Assembly: GCF_037029465.1 (NCBI RefSeq)
Contig: NZ_JAYMEM010000026.1
Coordinates: 62,001 to 126,000, forward strand
Origin: Mesoflavibacter sp037029465
GTDB taxonomy: Bacteria > Bacteroidota > Bacteroidia > Flavobacteriales > Flavobacteriaceae
Direction of reading: 5' to 3'
Length of the DNA: 64,000 nt
Below, in pieces: positions 16,770 to 25,497 of the stretch. A program made the translations under genes and the position numbers. The notes under the pieces are model-generated. The model was not told where the DNA came from. It worked only from the letters and a program-made list of their open reading frames with translations, and made no database searches. The number at the start of each line of letters is the position of its first letter. Within the stretch, counting starts at the first letter, position 1.

Positions 16770-18500
16770 TTAATTAAGTTGCATATCGTTTATGATAGCG
16801 TCTATTTTTGCTTCCAATTTTTGTTCCGTTGTGATGAAGTCTGACACATTGTCTAAAGCTGTATTTACACTTATGTAAAACTTAATTTTAGGCTCTGTAC
16901 CACTTGGTCTTAGTGCTATTTTACTACCATCTTCTGTATAGTAAATTAATACGTTAGATTTTGGGATGTCAATAACTTCTGTTGTGTTATTAACAGTGTT
17001 TTTAGCTTCAGATAGTTGATAGTCTTCAATACGAACAACTTTAGAACCGTTTACTTTTGTTAAGGGATTTTCTCTGGCATCAATCATCATTTGTTTAATT
17101 TCTTGTGCGCCTTCTATACCTTTTTTAGTCATAGATATTAATCGTTCTTTATAAAAAGCGTGTTCTACATATAGATTGATTAATTCTTGATAAAAACTAT
17201 TACCGTTTGCTTTGGCTTGTGTAGCAATTTCTATAGCCAGAAGGGTAGAGGTAACTGCATCTTTATCGCGTACAAAATCGCCAACCATAAACCCAAAACT
17301 TTCTTCACCACCGCCAATAAAGTCAAGATTAGGAAAGTCTTTAATCATTTTTGCAATCCACTTAAATCCTGTTAAGCCAACTTTACATTCAACATTGTAA
17401 GCGTTACCTAAAACGGACATCATTGGTGTAGACACTATTGTACTTCCAATAAATTGATTGCCATTAATTTTGTTGTTATTTTTCCATTGTTTTAAAAGAA
17501 AATCAGTCATCATTACCATGGTTTGATTTCCGTTTAAAAGTGTCATTTTGTTATCTAAGTCTCTTACAGCAACACCAAGTCTGTCACTATCTGGATCTGT
17601 ACCAATTACAATATCTGCATTAACTTTTTCGGCTAATTCTAAAGCCATTTTTAACGCTTCTGGTTCTTCTGGGTTAGGCGAAACTACTGTTGGAAAATCT
17701 CCGTTTGGTTCGCGTTGTTCTTCAACTATATGAACATTTTTATAACCAGCACGTTTTAAAGTTTCAGGAATGGTTGTGATTGATGTACCGTGTAAAGATG
17801 TAAACACAATATTGAAGTTGTCTTTGGCATCTTGACTGGTGTTAAAACTTCCATTTTTAACAGATGCGTTAATAAATACATCATCAACTTCTTGTCCTAT
17901 GTATTGAATGTTTTCCTCTTTTGCTTCAAAGTTAATTTCTGAATATTCAAGGTTATTTATTTCTTGAATAATTTCGGCATCTTGTGGCGGAACTAATTGT
18001 CCTCCATCTTGCCAATATACTTTGTAACCGTTATATTCTGGCGGGTTGTGTGATGCGGTAAGTACAATTCCGCAATGACAATTTAGATGTTTTAAAGTGA
18101 AAGAAAGCTCTGGTGTAGGACGCAAATCTTCAAATAAAAACACTTTAATATTATTTGCCGAAAATACATCTGCAACTACTTTTGCTAGTGTTTTACTATT
18201 ATGTCTACAATCAAAAGCAATAGCTACTTTTAAGTCTTGATTAGGAAAACTTTTATGTAAATAATTGCTTAAGCCTTGTGTGTTTTTTCCGAGTGTATAT
18301 TTGTTGATACGATTTGTACCAATACCCATAACGCCGCGCATACCACCTGTACCAAATTCTAAATCTTTATAAAAACTTTCCTTTAATTCTTCTGGTTTTA
18401 AAGCGATTAAATCTTTTATGTAATCTTGTGTTTTTTTATCGAAAGTTGGTGTTAACCAAGTGTTGACACGTTCTAAAAGTTCTGGGTCAATATATCTCAT
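16770..18500 (-). CDS. Phosphoglucomutase/phosphomannomutase
   Basis: 576-residue alpha-D-phosphohexomutase interconverting hexose 1- and 6-phosphates in the cytoplasm. The phosphoserine loop TASHNPPEYNG is at 148-158 (Ser150). The metal loop is DPDSDRLG (about 304-311), the sugar-binding loop GGEESFGF, and the phosphate-binding motif RPSGTEPKIKFY near the C-terminus. All four domains are present; length matches the Bacteroidetes/Bacillus PgcA group (about 570-580). It is followed after 1 bp by the ABC exporter, so the two are tightly coupled, and has a promoter box of its own (TACTTTTG, 18527-18520), which may uncouple it from the glycosyltransferase upstream. Confidence 0.95.
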   Translation of the reverse strand: MRYIDPELLERVNTWLTPTFDKKTQDYIKDLIALKPEELKESFYKDLEFGTGGMRGVMGIGTNRINKYTLGKNTQGLSNYLHKSFPNQDLKVAIAFDCRHNSKTLAKVVADVFSANNIKVFLFEDLRPTPELSFTLKHLNCHCGIVLTASHNPPEYNGYKVYWQDGGQLVPPQDAEIIQEINNLEYSEINFEAKEENIQYIGQEVDDVFINASVKNGSFNTSQDAKDNFNIVFTSLHGTSITTIPETLKRAGYKNVHIVEEQREPNGDFPTVVSPNPEEPEALKMALELAEKVNADIVIGTDPDSDRLGVAVRDLDNKMTLLNGNQTMVMMTDFLLKQWKNNNKINGNQFIGSTIVSTPMMSVLGNAYNVECKVGLTGFKWIAKMIKDFPNLDFIGGGEESFGFMVGDFVRDKDAVTSTLLAIEIATQAKANGNSFYQELINLYVEHAFYKERLISMTKKGIEGAQEIKQMMIDARENPLTKVNGSKVVRIEDYQLSEAKNTVNNTTEVIDIPKSNVLIYYTEDGSKIALRPSGTEPKIKFYISVNTALDNVSDFITTEQKLEAKIDAIINDMQLN

Positions 18501-18519
18501 AACGTAAATAAATTATATA

Positions 18520-18527
18520 CAAAAGTA
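18520..18527 (-). promoter_or_regulatory. Internal -7 box before the phosphohexomutase
   Basis: TACTTTTG on the minus strand, 20 bp before the mutase ATG, in the 51-bp gap after the glycosyltransferase stop. Suggests independent expression of mutase plus exporter. Confidence 0.55.
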
Positions 18528-18551
18528 AGCATTTACAAAATGCTAAAGTTT

Positions 18552-19505
18552 TTACTCTTTTAAATTTAAAGATTCTTTAATTAAATAGCGTTTTTTGTTT
18601 GCGTTTTGACGTAAAATAATTTCTCCTAAAAAACCAGCTATAAAAAACTGAGATCCTAAAATCATTGTTGTAAGTGAAATGTAAAATTGAGGTCGTTGTG
18701 TAATTAATCTTCCTGTTGGATTAAAAAATAGCTTATCAATACCTAAATATACAGCAAAACCAAAACCAACAATAAACATAATAACACCTAAAGCACCAAA
18801 TAAGTGCATAGGTCTTTTTCCAAATCTTGATAAAAACCAAATGGTAATTAAATCTAAAAAACCATTAATAAAGCGATCCATCCCAAATTTTGTTTCGCCA
18901 TATTTTCTGGCTTGATGCTGTACTACTTTTTCACTAATTTTTGTGAAGCCAGCATTTTTGGCTAGTACAGGTATGTAACGGTGCATTTCGCCATTAACAT
19001 CTATATTTTTTACAACGTTTTTATTGTAGGCTTTTAATCCGCAATTAAAATCATTTAGATTAACACCAGATGTTTTTCTTGCAGCCCAATTAAAAAGTTT
19101 AGAAGGTAAGTTTTTGGTAAATTTATTATCAAAACGTTTCTTTTTCCAACCAGAAACAAGGTCAAATTTTTGTTTAGTAATTAAGTTGTAAAGTTCTGGT
19201 ATTTCTTCTGGATTGTCTTGTAAATCTGCATCCATAGTGATTATTACATCACCTTTAGCTTGAGCAAAGCCTGCATGTAATGCTTGAGATTTACCAAAGT
19301 TTTTTAAAAATCTAATTCCTTTTACATTTTTATCTTGCTCTTTTAAAGTGCAAATGGTTTGCCAGGATTGGTCTGTGCTACCATCGTCTATAAAAAGTAT
19401 TTCATAAGAAAAACCATTGGATTTCATGACTGATGAAATCCAATGGTGTAACTCTGTTAAAGATTCTTGTTCGTTAAGTAGTGGTATGACTACTGATATA
19501 TCCAT
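18552..19505 (-). CDS. GT2 glycosyltransferase, polyprenyl-phosphate type
   Basis: 317 residues. A GT-A fold glycosyltransferase starts at once (MDISVVIPLLNEQESLTEL), with FIDDGSTDQSW (nucleotide-binding Asp) and ITMDADLQDNPEEI (metal-binding DxD-like DAD). Two C-terminal transmembrane helices occupy about 236-260 and 275-297 (MHLFGALGVIMFIVGFGFAV and the ILGSQFFIAGFLGEIIL segment). This is the DPM1/ArnC/GtrB layout: transfer of a sugar to undecaprenyl phosphate at the inner membrane. Part of an operon with DUF4199 and mutase/exporter genes; a role in glycolipid or glycan assembly is inferred. Confidence 0.9.
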   Translation of the reverse strand: MDISVVIPLLNEQESLTELHHWISSVMKSNGFSYEILFIDDGSTDQSWQTICTLKEQDKNVKGIRFLKNFGKSQALHAGFAQAKGDVIITMDADLQDNPEEIPELYNLITKQKFDLVSGWKKKRFDNKFTKNLPSKLFNWAARKTSGVNLNDFNCGLKAYNKNVVKNIDVNGEMHRYIPVLAKNAGFTKISEKVVQHQARKYGETKFGMDRFINGFLDLITIWFLSRFGKRPMHLFGALGVIMFIVGFGFAVYLGIDKLFFNPTGRLITQRPQFYISLTTMILGSQFFIAGFLGEIILRQNANKKRYLIKESLNLKE

Positions 19506-19526
19506 AATTCAACTTGAAAATTATTT

Positions 19527-19534
19527 CAAATATA
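19527..19534 (-). promoter_or_regulatory. -7 box before the GT2 gene
   Basis: TATATTTG on the minus strand, 22 bp before the glycosyltransferase ATG and inside the 35-bp gap after the DUF4199 gene. Confidence 0.5.
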
Positions 19535-19540
19535 GAATTA

Positions 19541-20071
19541 TTATGTGTTATCATCAGATTTTTTCATGATTAATGCAGCAATAAGACCAATAACGCTATA
19601 GATTACTAATTGTATAACTAAAGACTGTAATACGCTACCAATACTAAACTGGTTAGGTTGTTCTCGCATTTGTTCTACAGTTTGTATTATAGATTCTTCT
19701 GGTGCGTTCCAGTTTCTCATCATTTCGGCAGTATTCTCAATAGTTTTTTCCTTTAAAGTTATAGCAGCATCAGGATCAATAACATTGAAAAGAACTATGG
19801 CTACTGCACTAGCTACAATTAATCCTATTAAAATAGTAATGAAATAAGATGTAAAAGCTTCTTTTAAAGAAATGAAACCATTTTGAGCTTTTTTTGCTTT
19901 AGAGATAGATACAATACCAAAAACTATAATCGCTAATAGCATTATAATGCCTATCCACCATTTAGTTAATAATTCAATGTTGATCGCATACGAGATTACG
20001 TATACAACAGCAATTAAAAGCCCTAAATACAACCCATTATTAGTTGCAATAGATTTAATACTTTTTTCCAT
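19541..20071 (-). CDS. DUF4199 family inner-membrane protein
   Basis: 176 residues with four transmembrane helices (about 13-32, 37-57, 74-95 and 146-168). The third helix, SYFITILIGLIVASAVAIVL, and the loop after it fit DUF4199, a Bacteroidetes family of unknown function. It is the first gene of the envelope operon, directly upstream of the GT2 glycosyltransferase; this DUF4199-GT2 order is common in flavobacteria and suggests a helper role for the transferase. No catalytic motif visible. Confidence 0.8.
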   Translation of the reverse strand: MEKSIKSIATNNGLYLGLLIAVVYVISYAINIELLTKWWIGIIMLLAIIVFGIVSISKAKKAQNGFISLKEAFTSYFITILIGLIVASAVAIVLFNVIDPDAAITLKEKTIENTAEMMRNWNAPEESIIQTVEQMREQPNQFSIGSVLQSLVIQLVIYSVIGLIAALIMKKSDDNT

Positions 20072-20163
20072 AATATTTTGATTTAAGTTAGTATTTGTAA
20101 GTTAGTATAATTTTGTGACAAAATGTTACACATAAATTGAAATAAAAATATTTAATAAATTTG

Positions 20164-20193
20164 TTGCTGAATTGTAAAAAATGCTTAAATTTG
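20164..20193 (+). promoter_or_regulatory. rpmE promoter
   Basis: TTG at 20164-20166, 19 bp, then TAAATTTG at 20186-20193, a full Bacteroidetes consensus. Transcription would begin about 30 bp before the rpmE ATG. Confidence 0.75.
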
Positions 20194-20230
20194 CACCTCG
20201 AATTTAGTAAAGACACAAAAGCATTAAGCG

Positions 20231-20482
20231 ATGAAAAAAGATATACATCCAGAAAATTATAGATTAGTAGCATTTAAAGACATGTCTAATGATGATGTTT
20301 TTATCACAAAATCTACTGCAAATACCAACGAAACTTTAGAAGTTGATGGTGTTGAGTATCCGTTAATCAAAATGGAAATTTCAAGAACATCTCATCCTTT
20401 TTACACTGGTAAGACTAAATTAATTGATACTGCTGGACGTATCGATAAATTCAAAAACAAATACGCTAAATTTAAAAAATAA
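20231..20482 (+). CDS. rpmE: 50S ribosomal protein L31, type B
   Basis: 83 residues starting MKKDIHPENYRLVAFKDMSN, with HPFYTGKTKLIDTAGRIDKF near the end. It has none of the zinc-binding cysteines of the C+ form, and it has the extension typical of type B (C-) L31. Bacteroidetes often carry only this form, so it is probably the housekeeping copy and not a zinc-starvation paralogue. Monocistronic, with a consensus promoter and its own terminator. Confidence 0.97.
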   Translation: MKKDIHPENYRLVAFKDMSNDDVFITKSTANTNETLEVDGVEYPLIKMEISRTSHPFYTGKTKLIDTAGRIDKFKNKYAKFKK

Positions 20483-20503
20483 GTTTAGACGCAATCATAT
20501 ACT

Positions 20504-20538
20504 AAAAGCCTTTCAATATTTTTTGAAAGGCTTTTTTG
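20504..20538 (+). terminator. rpmE terminator
   Basis: AAAAGCCTTTCAA / TTGAAAGGCTTTT hairpin with a T run, 21 bp after the rpmE stop. Confidence 0.88.
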
Positions 20539-20585
20539 TTATCTCTAATTAAGCTATTTTTATGCTTTAATCATTAAAAGTTACA

Positions 20586-21761
20586 ATGAATTACATTCTA
20601 TTTGATGGTCCAGTAAGAAACCAATTACTACCATTTACATATACAAGACCAGTTGCAGATATACGCGTAGGGATTTTGACCATTAGGGAAAAATGGGAAC
20701 AGTATCTTAAAACTACCACTACAACGGTAACCGAAGATTATTTGTCTGACAAATATCCTATGGTAGAAATGGAAGAAAATATTATGCTTAATGCGGCGTA
20801 TTTACCAAATCCAGAATTAATAGAATTAGTAACTAGTCTAGAAAAAAATCAAGCAATTTTTAAAGATGAAGATGTTATAGCTTTTTTTACTTCAGAAGCT
20901 GAAGAAGATATAGACTTTGACAAATTTGATGCTATCGAATTTGATAACGACATACTAAAAATAGAACATACTTGGGATATTTTTTCTAAAAATGGCGAAG
21001 CGATTCAGCAAGATTTTGATTTATTAACTAAAGAACGCACTTCACAGTCAATCCCTTCAAGTAATAACGTAATTGCACCAGAAAATATATTTATAGAAGA
21101 AGGTGCTAAACTAGAGTTTACAACGCTTAATGCTAGTTCTGGACCAATTTATATAGGTAAGAATGCCGAAATCATGGAAGGTTCAATTGTTAGAGGTCCT
21201 TTAGCATTATGTGATGACGCCACTATTAAATTAGGGGCAAAAATTTATGGTCCTACTACAGTTGGTCCGTTTTCTAAAGTTGGAGGAGAAGTTAATAACA
21301 GTGTATTATTTGGATATTCTAATAAAGGACATGATGGATTTTTAGGTAATTCTGTTTTAGGTGAATGGTGCAATCTTGGTGCAGATACCAATAACTCTAA
21401 CCTAAAAAACAACTACGCAGAAGTAAGACTTTGGGATTACGATACCGAGCGTTTTGCAAGAACAGGACTTCAGTTTTGTGGATTAATGATGGGTGATCAT
21501 AGTAAATGCGGAATTAATACGATGTTTAATACAGGAACAGTAGTTGGTGTAAATGCTAATATTTTTGGTAGTGGTTTCCCAAGAAATTTTGTACCAAGTT
21601 ATAGTTGGGGCGGAGCATCGGGCTTTACTACATATCTTACAAAAAAAGCTTTTGAAGTAGCGGAAGTTGTAATGTCTAGACGTAATATAGAGTTTACAGA
21701 TCAAGATAAAGCTATTTTAGAACACGTTTTTGAAGAGACTAAAAAGTATAGAAAAGATTAA
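20586..21761 (+). CDS. GlmU-like putative sugar nucleotidyltransferase
   Basis: 391 residues. The N-terminal half starts MNYILFDGPVRNQLLPFTYT and keeps the TRPVADIRVG signature of the Bacteroidetes 'GlmU family' but lacks the canonical pyrophosphorylase loop LxxGxGTRM. The C-terminal half is a left-handed beta-helix of hexapeptide repeats (for example IYIGKNAEIMEGSIVRGP and ATIKLGAKIYGPTTVGPFSKV). True GlmU is about 460 residues. Whether it is an active uridylyl- or acetyltransferase is unclear; a nucleotide-sugar role in envelope synthesis is inferred. A small membrane protein gene follows 20 bp later. Confidence 0.8.
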   Translation: MNYILFDGPVRNQLLPFTYTRPVADIRVGILTIREKWEQYLKTTTTTVTEDYLSDKYPMVEMEENIMLNAAYLPNPELIELVTSLEKNQAIFKDEDVIAFFTSEAEEDIDFDKFDAIEFDNDILKIEHTWDIFSKNGEAIQQDFDLLTKERTSQSIPSSNNVIAPENIFIEEGAKLEFTTLNASSGPIYIGKNAEIMEGSIVRGPLALCDDATIKLGAKIYGPTTVGPFSKVGGEVNNSVLFGYSNKGHDGFLGNSVLGEWCNLGADTNNSNLKNNYAEVRLWDYDTERFARTGLQFCGLMMGDHSKCGINTMFNTGTVVGVNANIFGSGFPRNFVPSYSWGGASGFTTYLTKKAFEVAEVVMSRRNIEFTDQDKAILEHVFEETKKYRKD

Positions 21762-21781
21762 TTTTAAAACATAAATTATTA

Positions 21782-22138
21782 ATGTTACAAATTATTTTAT
21801 TTGTTTTTATAGGAAAACATTTTTACAAATTAGCAGAAACTTACAATAAAAAGAAATGGTTGTTTGCTATAATTGGGATTATTAGTTATTTTCTTGGAGA
21901 GCTATTAGGAGGTTTAATTTTAGGAGTTTTAAGTGCTTACTTAGGTTGGGATATAGACTGGGATAATAGACTATTGATGTCTTTAATAGGTTTACCTTTT
22001 GGTTTAGGAGCAGTAGCATTATTCCATTATTTATTAAAGAAAAACTTCGAGCAAAATAAACCTGAACCTATACAAAGCATAGAAGATATTGGTAAGTCTA
22101 TAGAAGAAGATGAAGAAAAGCCTAATTACAGAATTTAA
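21782..22138 (+). CDS. Small membrane protein of unknown function
   Basis: 118 residues with three hydrophobic segments: a short one at 1-15, then about 27-52 (FAIIGIISYFLGELLGGLIL) and 66-86 (LLMSLIGLPFGLGAVALFHY). A charged C-terminal tail is rich in Glu. I do not recognise the family. It is cotranscribed with the GlmU-like gene and its stop codon overlaps the stop of the convergent OppA-like gene by 4 bp. Composition matches its neighbours, so it is probably a real gene. Confidence 0.65.
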   Translation: MLQIILFVFIGKHFYKLAETYNKKKWLFAIIGIISYFLGELLGGLILGVLSAYLGWDIDWDNRLLMSLIGLPFGLGAVALFHYLLKKNFEQNKPEPIQSIEDIGKSIEEDEEKPNYRI

Positions 22139-23733
22139 TTTTCTTTTCTAACCCTTTTTAATTGCAATAAATTTATAGGATTACTACCCAATCCTGAAAC
22201 TTTTTTTTGTGTAAATCGTATCACTTCATCGTAGTATAAAGGTACTATTGGTGCTTCTTTTAAAACTAAACTATCCATTTTAGAGTACAGCATAGCACGT
22301 TCCTCTACATTAGATTCTAGAAAAGATTGTGTGTACCAAGTGTCAAAAGTTTCATCTTTAAAGTGAGTGTAATTTGGTCCGTTTGGGGCAAAGTTTTCAC
22401 TGTAAAACAATGATAAATAATTTTGTGCGTCAGGATAATCTGCAACCCAACTTGCTCTAAATACATCTAATTTACCGTTGGCTTTTCCTTCTTTTAAAGT
22501 TGAAGCTGGTATTACATCTACATTTACTGTAAGTCCTATTTTTGTTAATTCTCTTTGTATATACTCGCAAAAATTAAGGTAATTACTTGTTGTGGTAATG
22601 GTTATTTCTGGGTTTTGATTACCTGTTTGTGTTTTGTAGTCTTCTATAAGTTGTTTGGCTTTAGTAGGATTGTATTCAAAACCTGTGTCTTTATTAAAGC
22701 CAGGTAAACCTTTCGGGATAAATCCACCATTAGCAGGTATACCAATACCGTTACGTAAATACGTCATCATTTTTTTTCTGTCAAAGCCATAATTTACAGC
22801 TAACCTTAAAGTTTTTGAGTTAATTTCAGCGTTATCACTATCCATAAAAAAAGCTAAATATTCTGTGTTTAGATATGGACCTTTAATTACGTTTACGGTT
22901 TTGGTATATTTGTCTCTAAGTTCGCCTTTTGTTGTTAAAATTTCATCTTGATAAGAGGCGTCTAAGCTGTTTAAAAAATCTAGATTACCTTGTGCAAACT
23001 GCATAAATTCACTTTGCTTGTCTGGTAAAAAGGTAATAGCTACAGCTTCAAGATATGGCAATTGGTTTCCGTTGTTATCTGTTTCAAAATAGTTGTTATT
23101 TTTTCTAAAAACCAACTTTATATTTTCTTTCCAACGTTTAAATTTAAATGGGCCAGTTCCAATTGGGTTAGATCTAAAATTGCTACCGTAATGTTCTACG
23201 ATTTCTTTTGGGACAACGCTGCAATACTTCATGGTTAGTAAGCCTAAAAACGCAGGGAATGGTTGCTTTAGATTTATAGTGAAAATGCTGTCGTTTTCAG
23301 CTTTAAAATGTTCAACTTTATTAAAAACCCAACGACCAGAAGAGGCAACTTTTGGATCTAAAATTCGGTTAAAACTGTACTCAAAATCTTGTGCTGTTAC
23401 AGTTCTTGTACTGTCTTTTTTAAAAAGTGAATGTTTGTGGAAATAAACATCTTTTCTTAATATGAATTTGTAAGTTAAGCCATCTTCAGAAACAGACCAT
23501 TTTTTAGCAATGCTTGGTATGACTTTTAGGCTGTCATTCATTTCAACTAAACCATTAAATAGTTGATTGACTGCCCAAATATCTGCATTGTCTTTAGCAA
23601 ACGCTGGATCTAAAGAACCTATGTTTTTATGTTCGTTATACCTAAAAACTAAATGATCTTGATTGTCTTTTTTAGTTGAAGTACAGGACCAAAAAGCTAG
23701 TGAAATTAAGGTATAATAAAGTAGGTGTTTCAT
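22135..23733 (-). CDS. OppA-like (SBP_bac_5) solute-binding lipoprotein
   Basis: 532-residue extracytoplasmic solute-binding protein of family 5 (peptides, nickel, oligosaccharides). Lipobox LAFWSC puts the lipid on Cys17. Family features include NIGSLDPAFAKDNADIWAVN near the start, the segment DFEYSFNRILDP, and the domain-closing YPDAQNYLSLFYSENFAPNG. Classical SBP_5 genes pair with two OppBC permeases and one or two ATPases. Here the only partners are one 8-TM protein 3 bp upstream and one ABC ATPase. It may act as a sensor or receptor instead of feeding an import channel. Ligand unknown; peptide is the default guess. Confidence 0.88.
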   Translation of the reverse strand: MKHLLYYTLISLAFWSCTSTKKDNQDHLVFRYNEHKNIGSLDPAFAKDNADIWAVNQLFNGLVEMNDSLKVIPSIAKKWSVSEDGLTYKFILRKDVYFHKHSLFKKDSTRTVTAQDFEYSFNRILDPKVASSGRWVFNKVEHFKAENDSIFTINLKQPFPAFLGLLTMKYCSVVPKEIVEHYGSNFRSNPIGTGPFKFKRWKENIKLVFRKNNNYFETDNNGNQLPYLEAVAITFLPDKQSEFMQFAQGNLDFLNSLDASYQDEILTTKGELRDKYTKTVNVIKGPYLNTEYLAFFMDSDNAEINSKTLRLAVNYGFDRKKMMTYLRNGIGIPANGGFIPKGLPGFNKDTGFEYNPTKAKQLIEDYKTQTGNQNPEITITTTSNYLNFCEYIQRELTKIGLTVNVDVIPASTLKEGKANGKLDVFRASWVADYPDAQNYLSLFYSENFAPNGPNYTHFKDETFDTWYTQSFLESNVEERAMLYSKMDSLVLKEAPIVPLYYDEVIRFTQKKVSGLGSNPINLLQLKRVRKEN

Positions 23734-23736
23734 TTT

Positions 23737-25482
23737 TTAATGTTCTGGTGTCGCTCTCCATTTTAAAATGATGTTGCAATATAGATAAGTAAAAATAATC
23801 CCTGCAACAAATAAAATTAAACTTGACCATAAACCTAAGTCTCTTAGAAGGACAAAGCAATGTTCTTTTTGATCTAAATAATCGGGATAATTTAAGCGAC
23901 ACGCATCACTTTGGTGCGATGTAATAATTGCCATTATTAACAGTACGTAAGCTACAAAGCCGGATAATGTTAGATTGATAAAAATACTACCTACTAGCTT
24001 TTTTAATTTAGTGACTCCAAATAATCCAATGACGAGTATAATTGTTGAAATAAATAGTATGAAATACATCATGAAATATTCAAAATCAATTCCTCCGCTT
24101 CTTGATGTAAAACTTACAGCTGCAGCAACTAATGATACAAAAATGGTAAGTAAAATACCGCCAACTATAGTAAATAATACCGATCTTAGGCTTGTAACTC
24201 TAAAACAGAAAATTAGCAAAGCAATAGCAAAAGCAATCCAAATAAAAGCATGTATACTAGCATCGATTATGGTTTTGTTTTTTATATCATCTAAGTTTTC
24301 AAAAACAATTTCTAATTCTTGAGAATCTATAAACTTTTTGGTCATTATTTTGTCTTGATATATTTCAAAATCAGAACGTTCTGAGGTAGAAATATAACTT
24401 TCATCATAATAAGGTTCTCTATCTAGAATAAGATGCTTTACTTCAAAATTTGTTGGATTATAAACCATTTTAAACCAACTATCTGTATCTAAATTGGTTT
24501 TTATTTTATACTTTTTTGCTAGTAGTAAGAAGTCGTTTAATAGCTGTTTTATTTCATCAGGATTATTTCTATTTAATAAATCAAAATTCCCTTTTTGTAT
24601 TAATTGTTTTTTAGAAATATTTCCATATCTGTTAACTGAAGGATCATAGTCGTAACTAGAGTAAAGGTAGTCTACATCGTCTTTACCATAGCTGTAAAAT
24701 ATTTTTGAATAGTTGTAGTAACTAGGTTTAGCCGATTTTAAATAAGCAGAAACATCTACAACGCTATCTTTAAAAGTGTAAGTGGTTGTATTGTCGTCAT
24801 TATGTTTGTAGTACACATAGCCTTTTATGTTGTAACGATTTAATTCATCTCCATCAGGATACGTCACATATTTTAAATTGTAGAATTGATATTTTTCACC
24901 TAATAAATCAAGATGCGGTTTATCTAAATTTATTTTCACGTACTCAGTCACGCAATGTAAAGAGTCAAAAGGTTTAGGGTAAACCAGCCTATCTACGGTG
25001 TAACTTTCTAAAGAATGAGATAAAAACACACTAGCTTTATTAGCGGTTAAGACTTCATTTTTTGTAATACTATCAGGATATTTATTAACGATATAAGTTT
25101 TTAAGCCAAAATTATACGAGAAGTAAAATGTAGTCGAAAAAAATATAATAATAAAGTACAATACAAACTGCTTAAATAACTTAAAAGCACTTGTAGGATA
25201 GTAATTTTTAAACGCATTATTCTTAAACATAAATACTAGCCAAAGTACTAGCATGACAACAGAAATCATCATGCTGAAGAAAATAGTACCGTTTTCAAAA
25301 AAGATATTTTCGGCACCTCGATCTTGTAAACTTTCTGGATTGGTTAAAGTGATTAAACCAAATAAAAAGAATAGAATATGAATGATTATTGAAGCACCTA
25401 ACATCCAAATTACTTTGGTATTCCATAATGTTGGATGATGTTCAATTAAATACTTATTTATTTTAGAAATGAACTGTTTCAT
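23737..25482 (-). CDS. Eight-TM protein with large extracytoplasmic domain, partner of an ABC ATPase
   Basis: 581 residues. Three transmembrane helices lie at about 27-48, 68-90 and 105-125. A soluble region of about 270 residues follows (roughly 130-400), then five more helices in the C-terminal third (for example FIWIAFAIALLIFCF and YVLLIMAIITSH). This shape recalls ABC-2 or MacB/FtsX-like permeases but I cannot match a named family. Its gene lies between an ABC ATPase (15 bp upstream) and an OppA-like lipoprotein (3 bp downstream), so it is very probably the membrane subunit of that system. The extracytoplasmic domain is rich in Tyr and Asp with no motif I can name. Confidence 0.7.
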   Translation of the reverse strand: MKQFISKINKYLIEHHPTLWNTKVIWMLGASIIIHILFFLFGLITLTNPESLQDRGAENIFFENGTIFFSMMISVVMLVLWLVFMFKNNAFKNYYPTSAFKLFKQFVLYFIIIFFSTTFYFSYNFGLKTYIVNKYPDSITKNEVLTANKASVFLSHSLESYTVDRLVYPKPFDSLHCVTEYVKINLDKPHLDLLGEKYQFYNLKYVTYPDGDELNRYNIKGYVYYKHNDDNTTTYTFKDSVVDVSAYLKSAKPSYYNYSKIFYSYGKDDVDYLYSSYDYDPSVNRYGNISKKQLIQKGNFDLLNRNNPDEIKQLLNDFLLLAKKYKIKTNLDTDSWFKMVYNPTNFEVKHLILDREPYYDESYISTSERSDFEIYQDKIMTKKFIDSQELEIVFENLDDIKNKTIIDASIHAFIWIAFAIALLIFCFRVTSLRSVLFTIVGGILLTIFVSLVAAAVSFTSRSGGIDFEYFMMYFILFISTIILVIGLFGVTKLKKLVGSIFINLTLSGFVAYVLLIMAIITSHQSDACRLNYPDYLDQKEHCFVLLRDLGLWSSLILFVAGIIFTYLYCNIILKWRATPEH

Positions 25483-25497
25483 TTTGAATGATAGAGA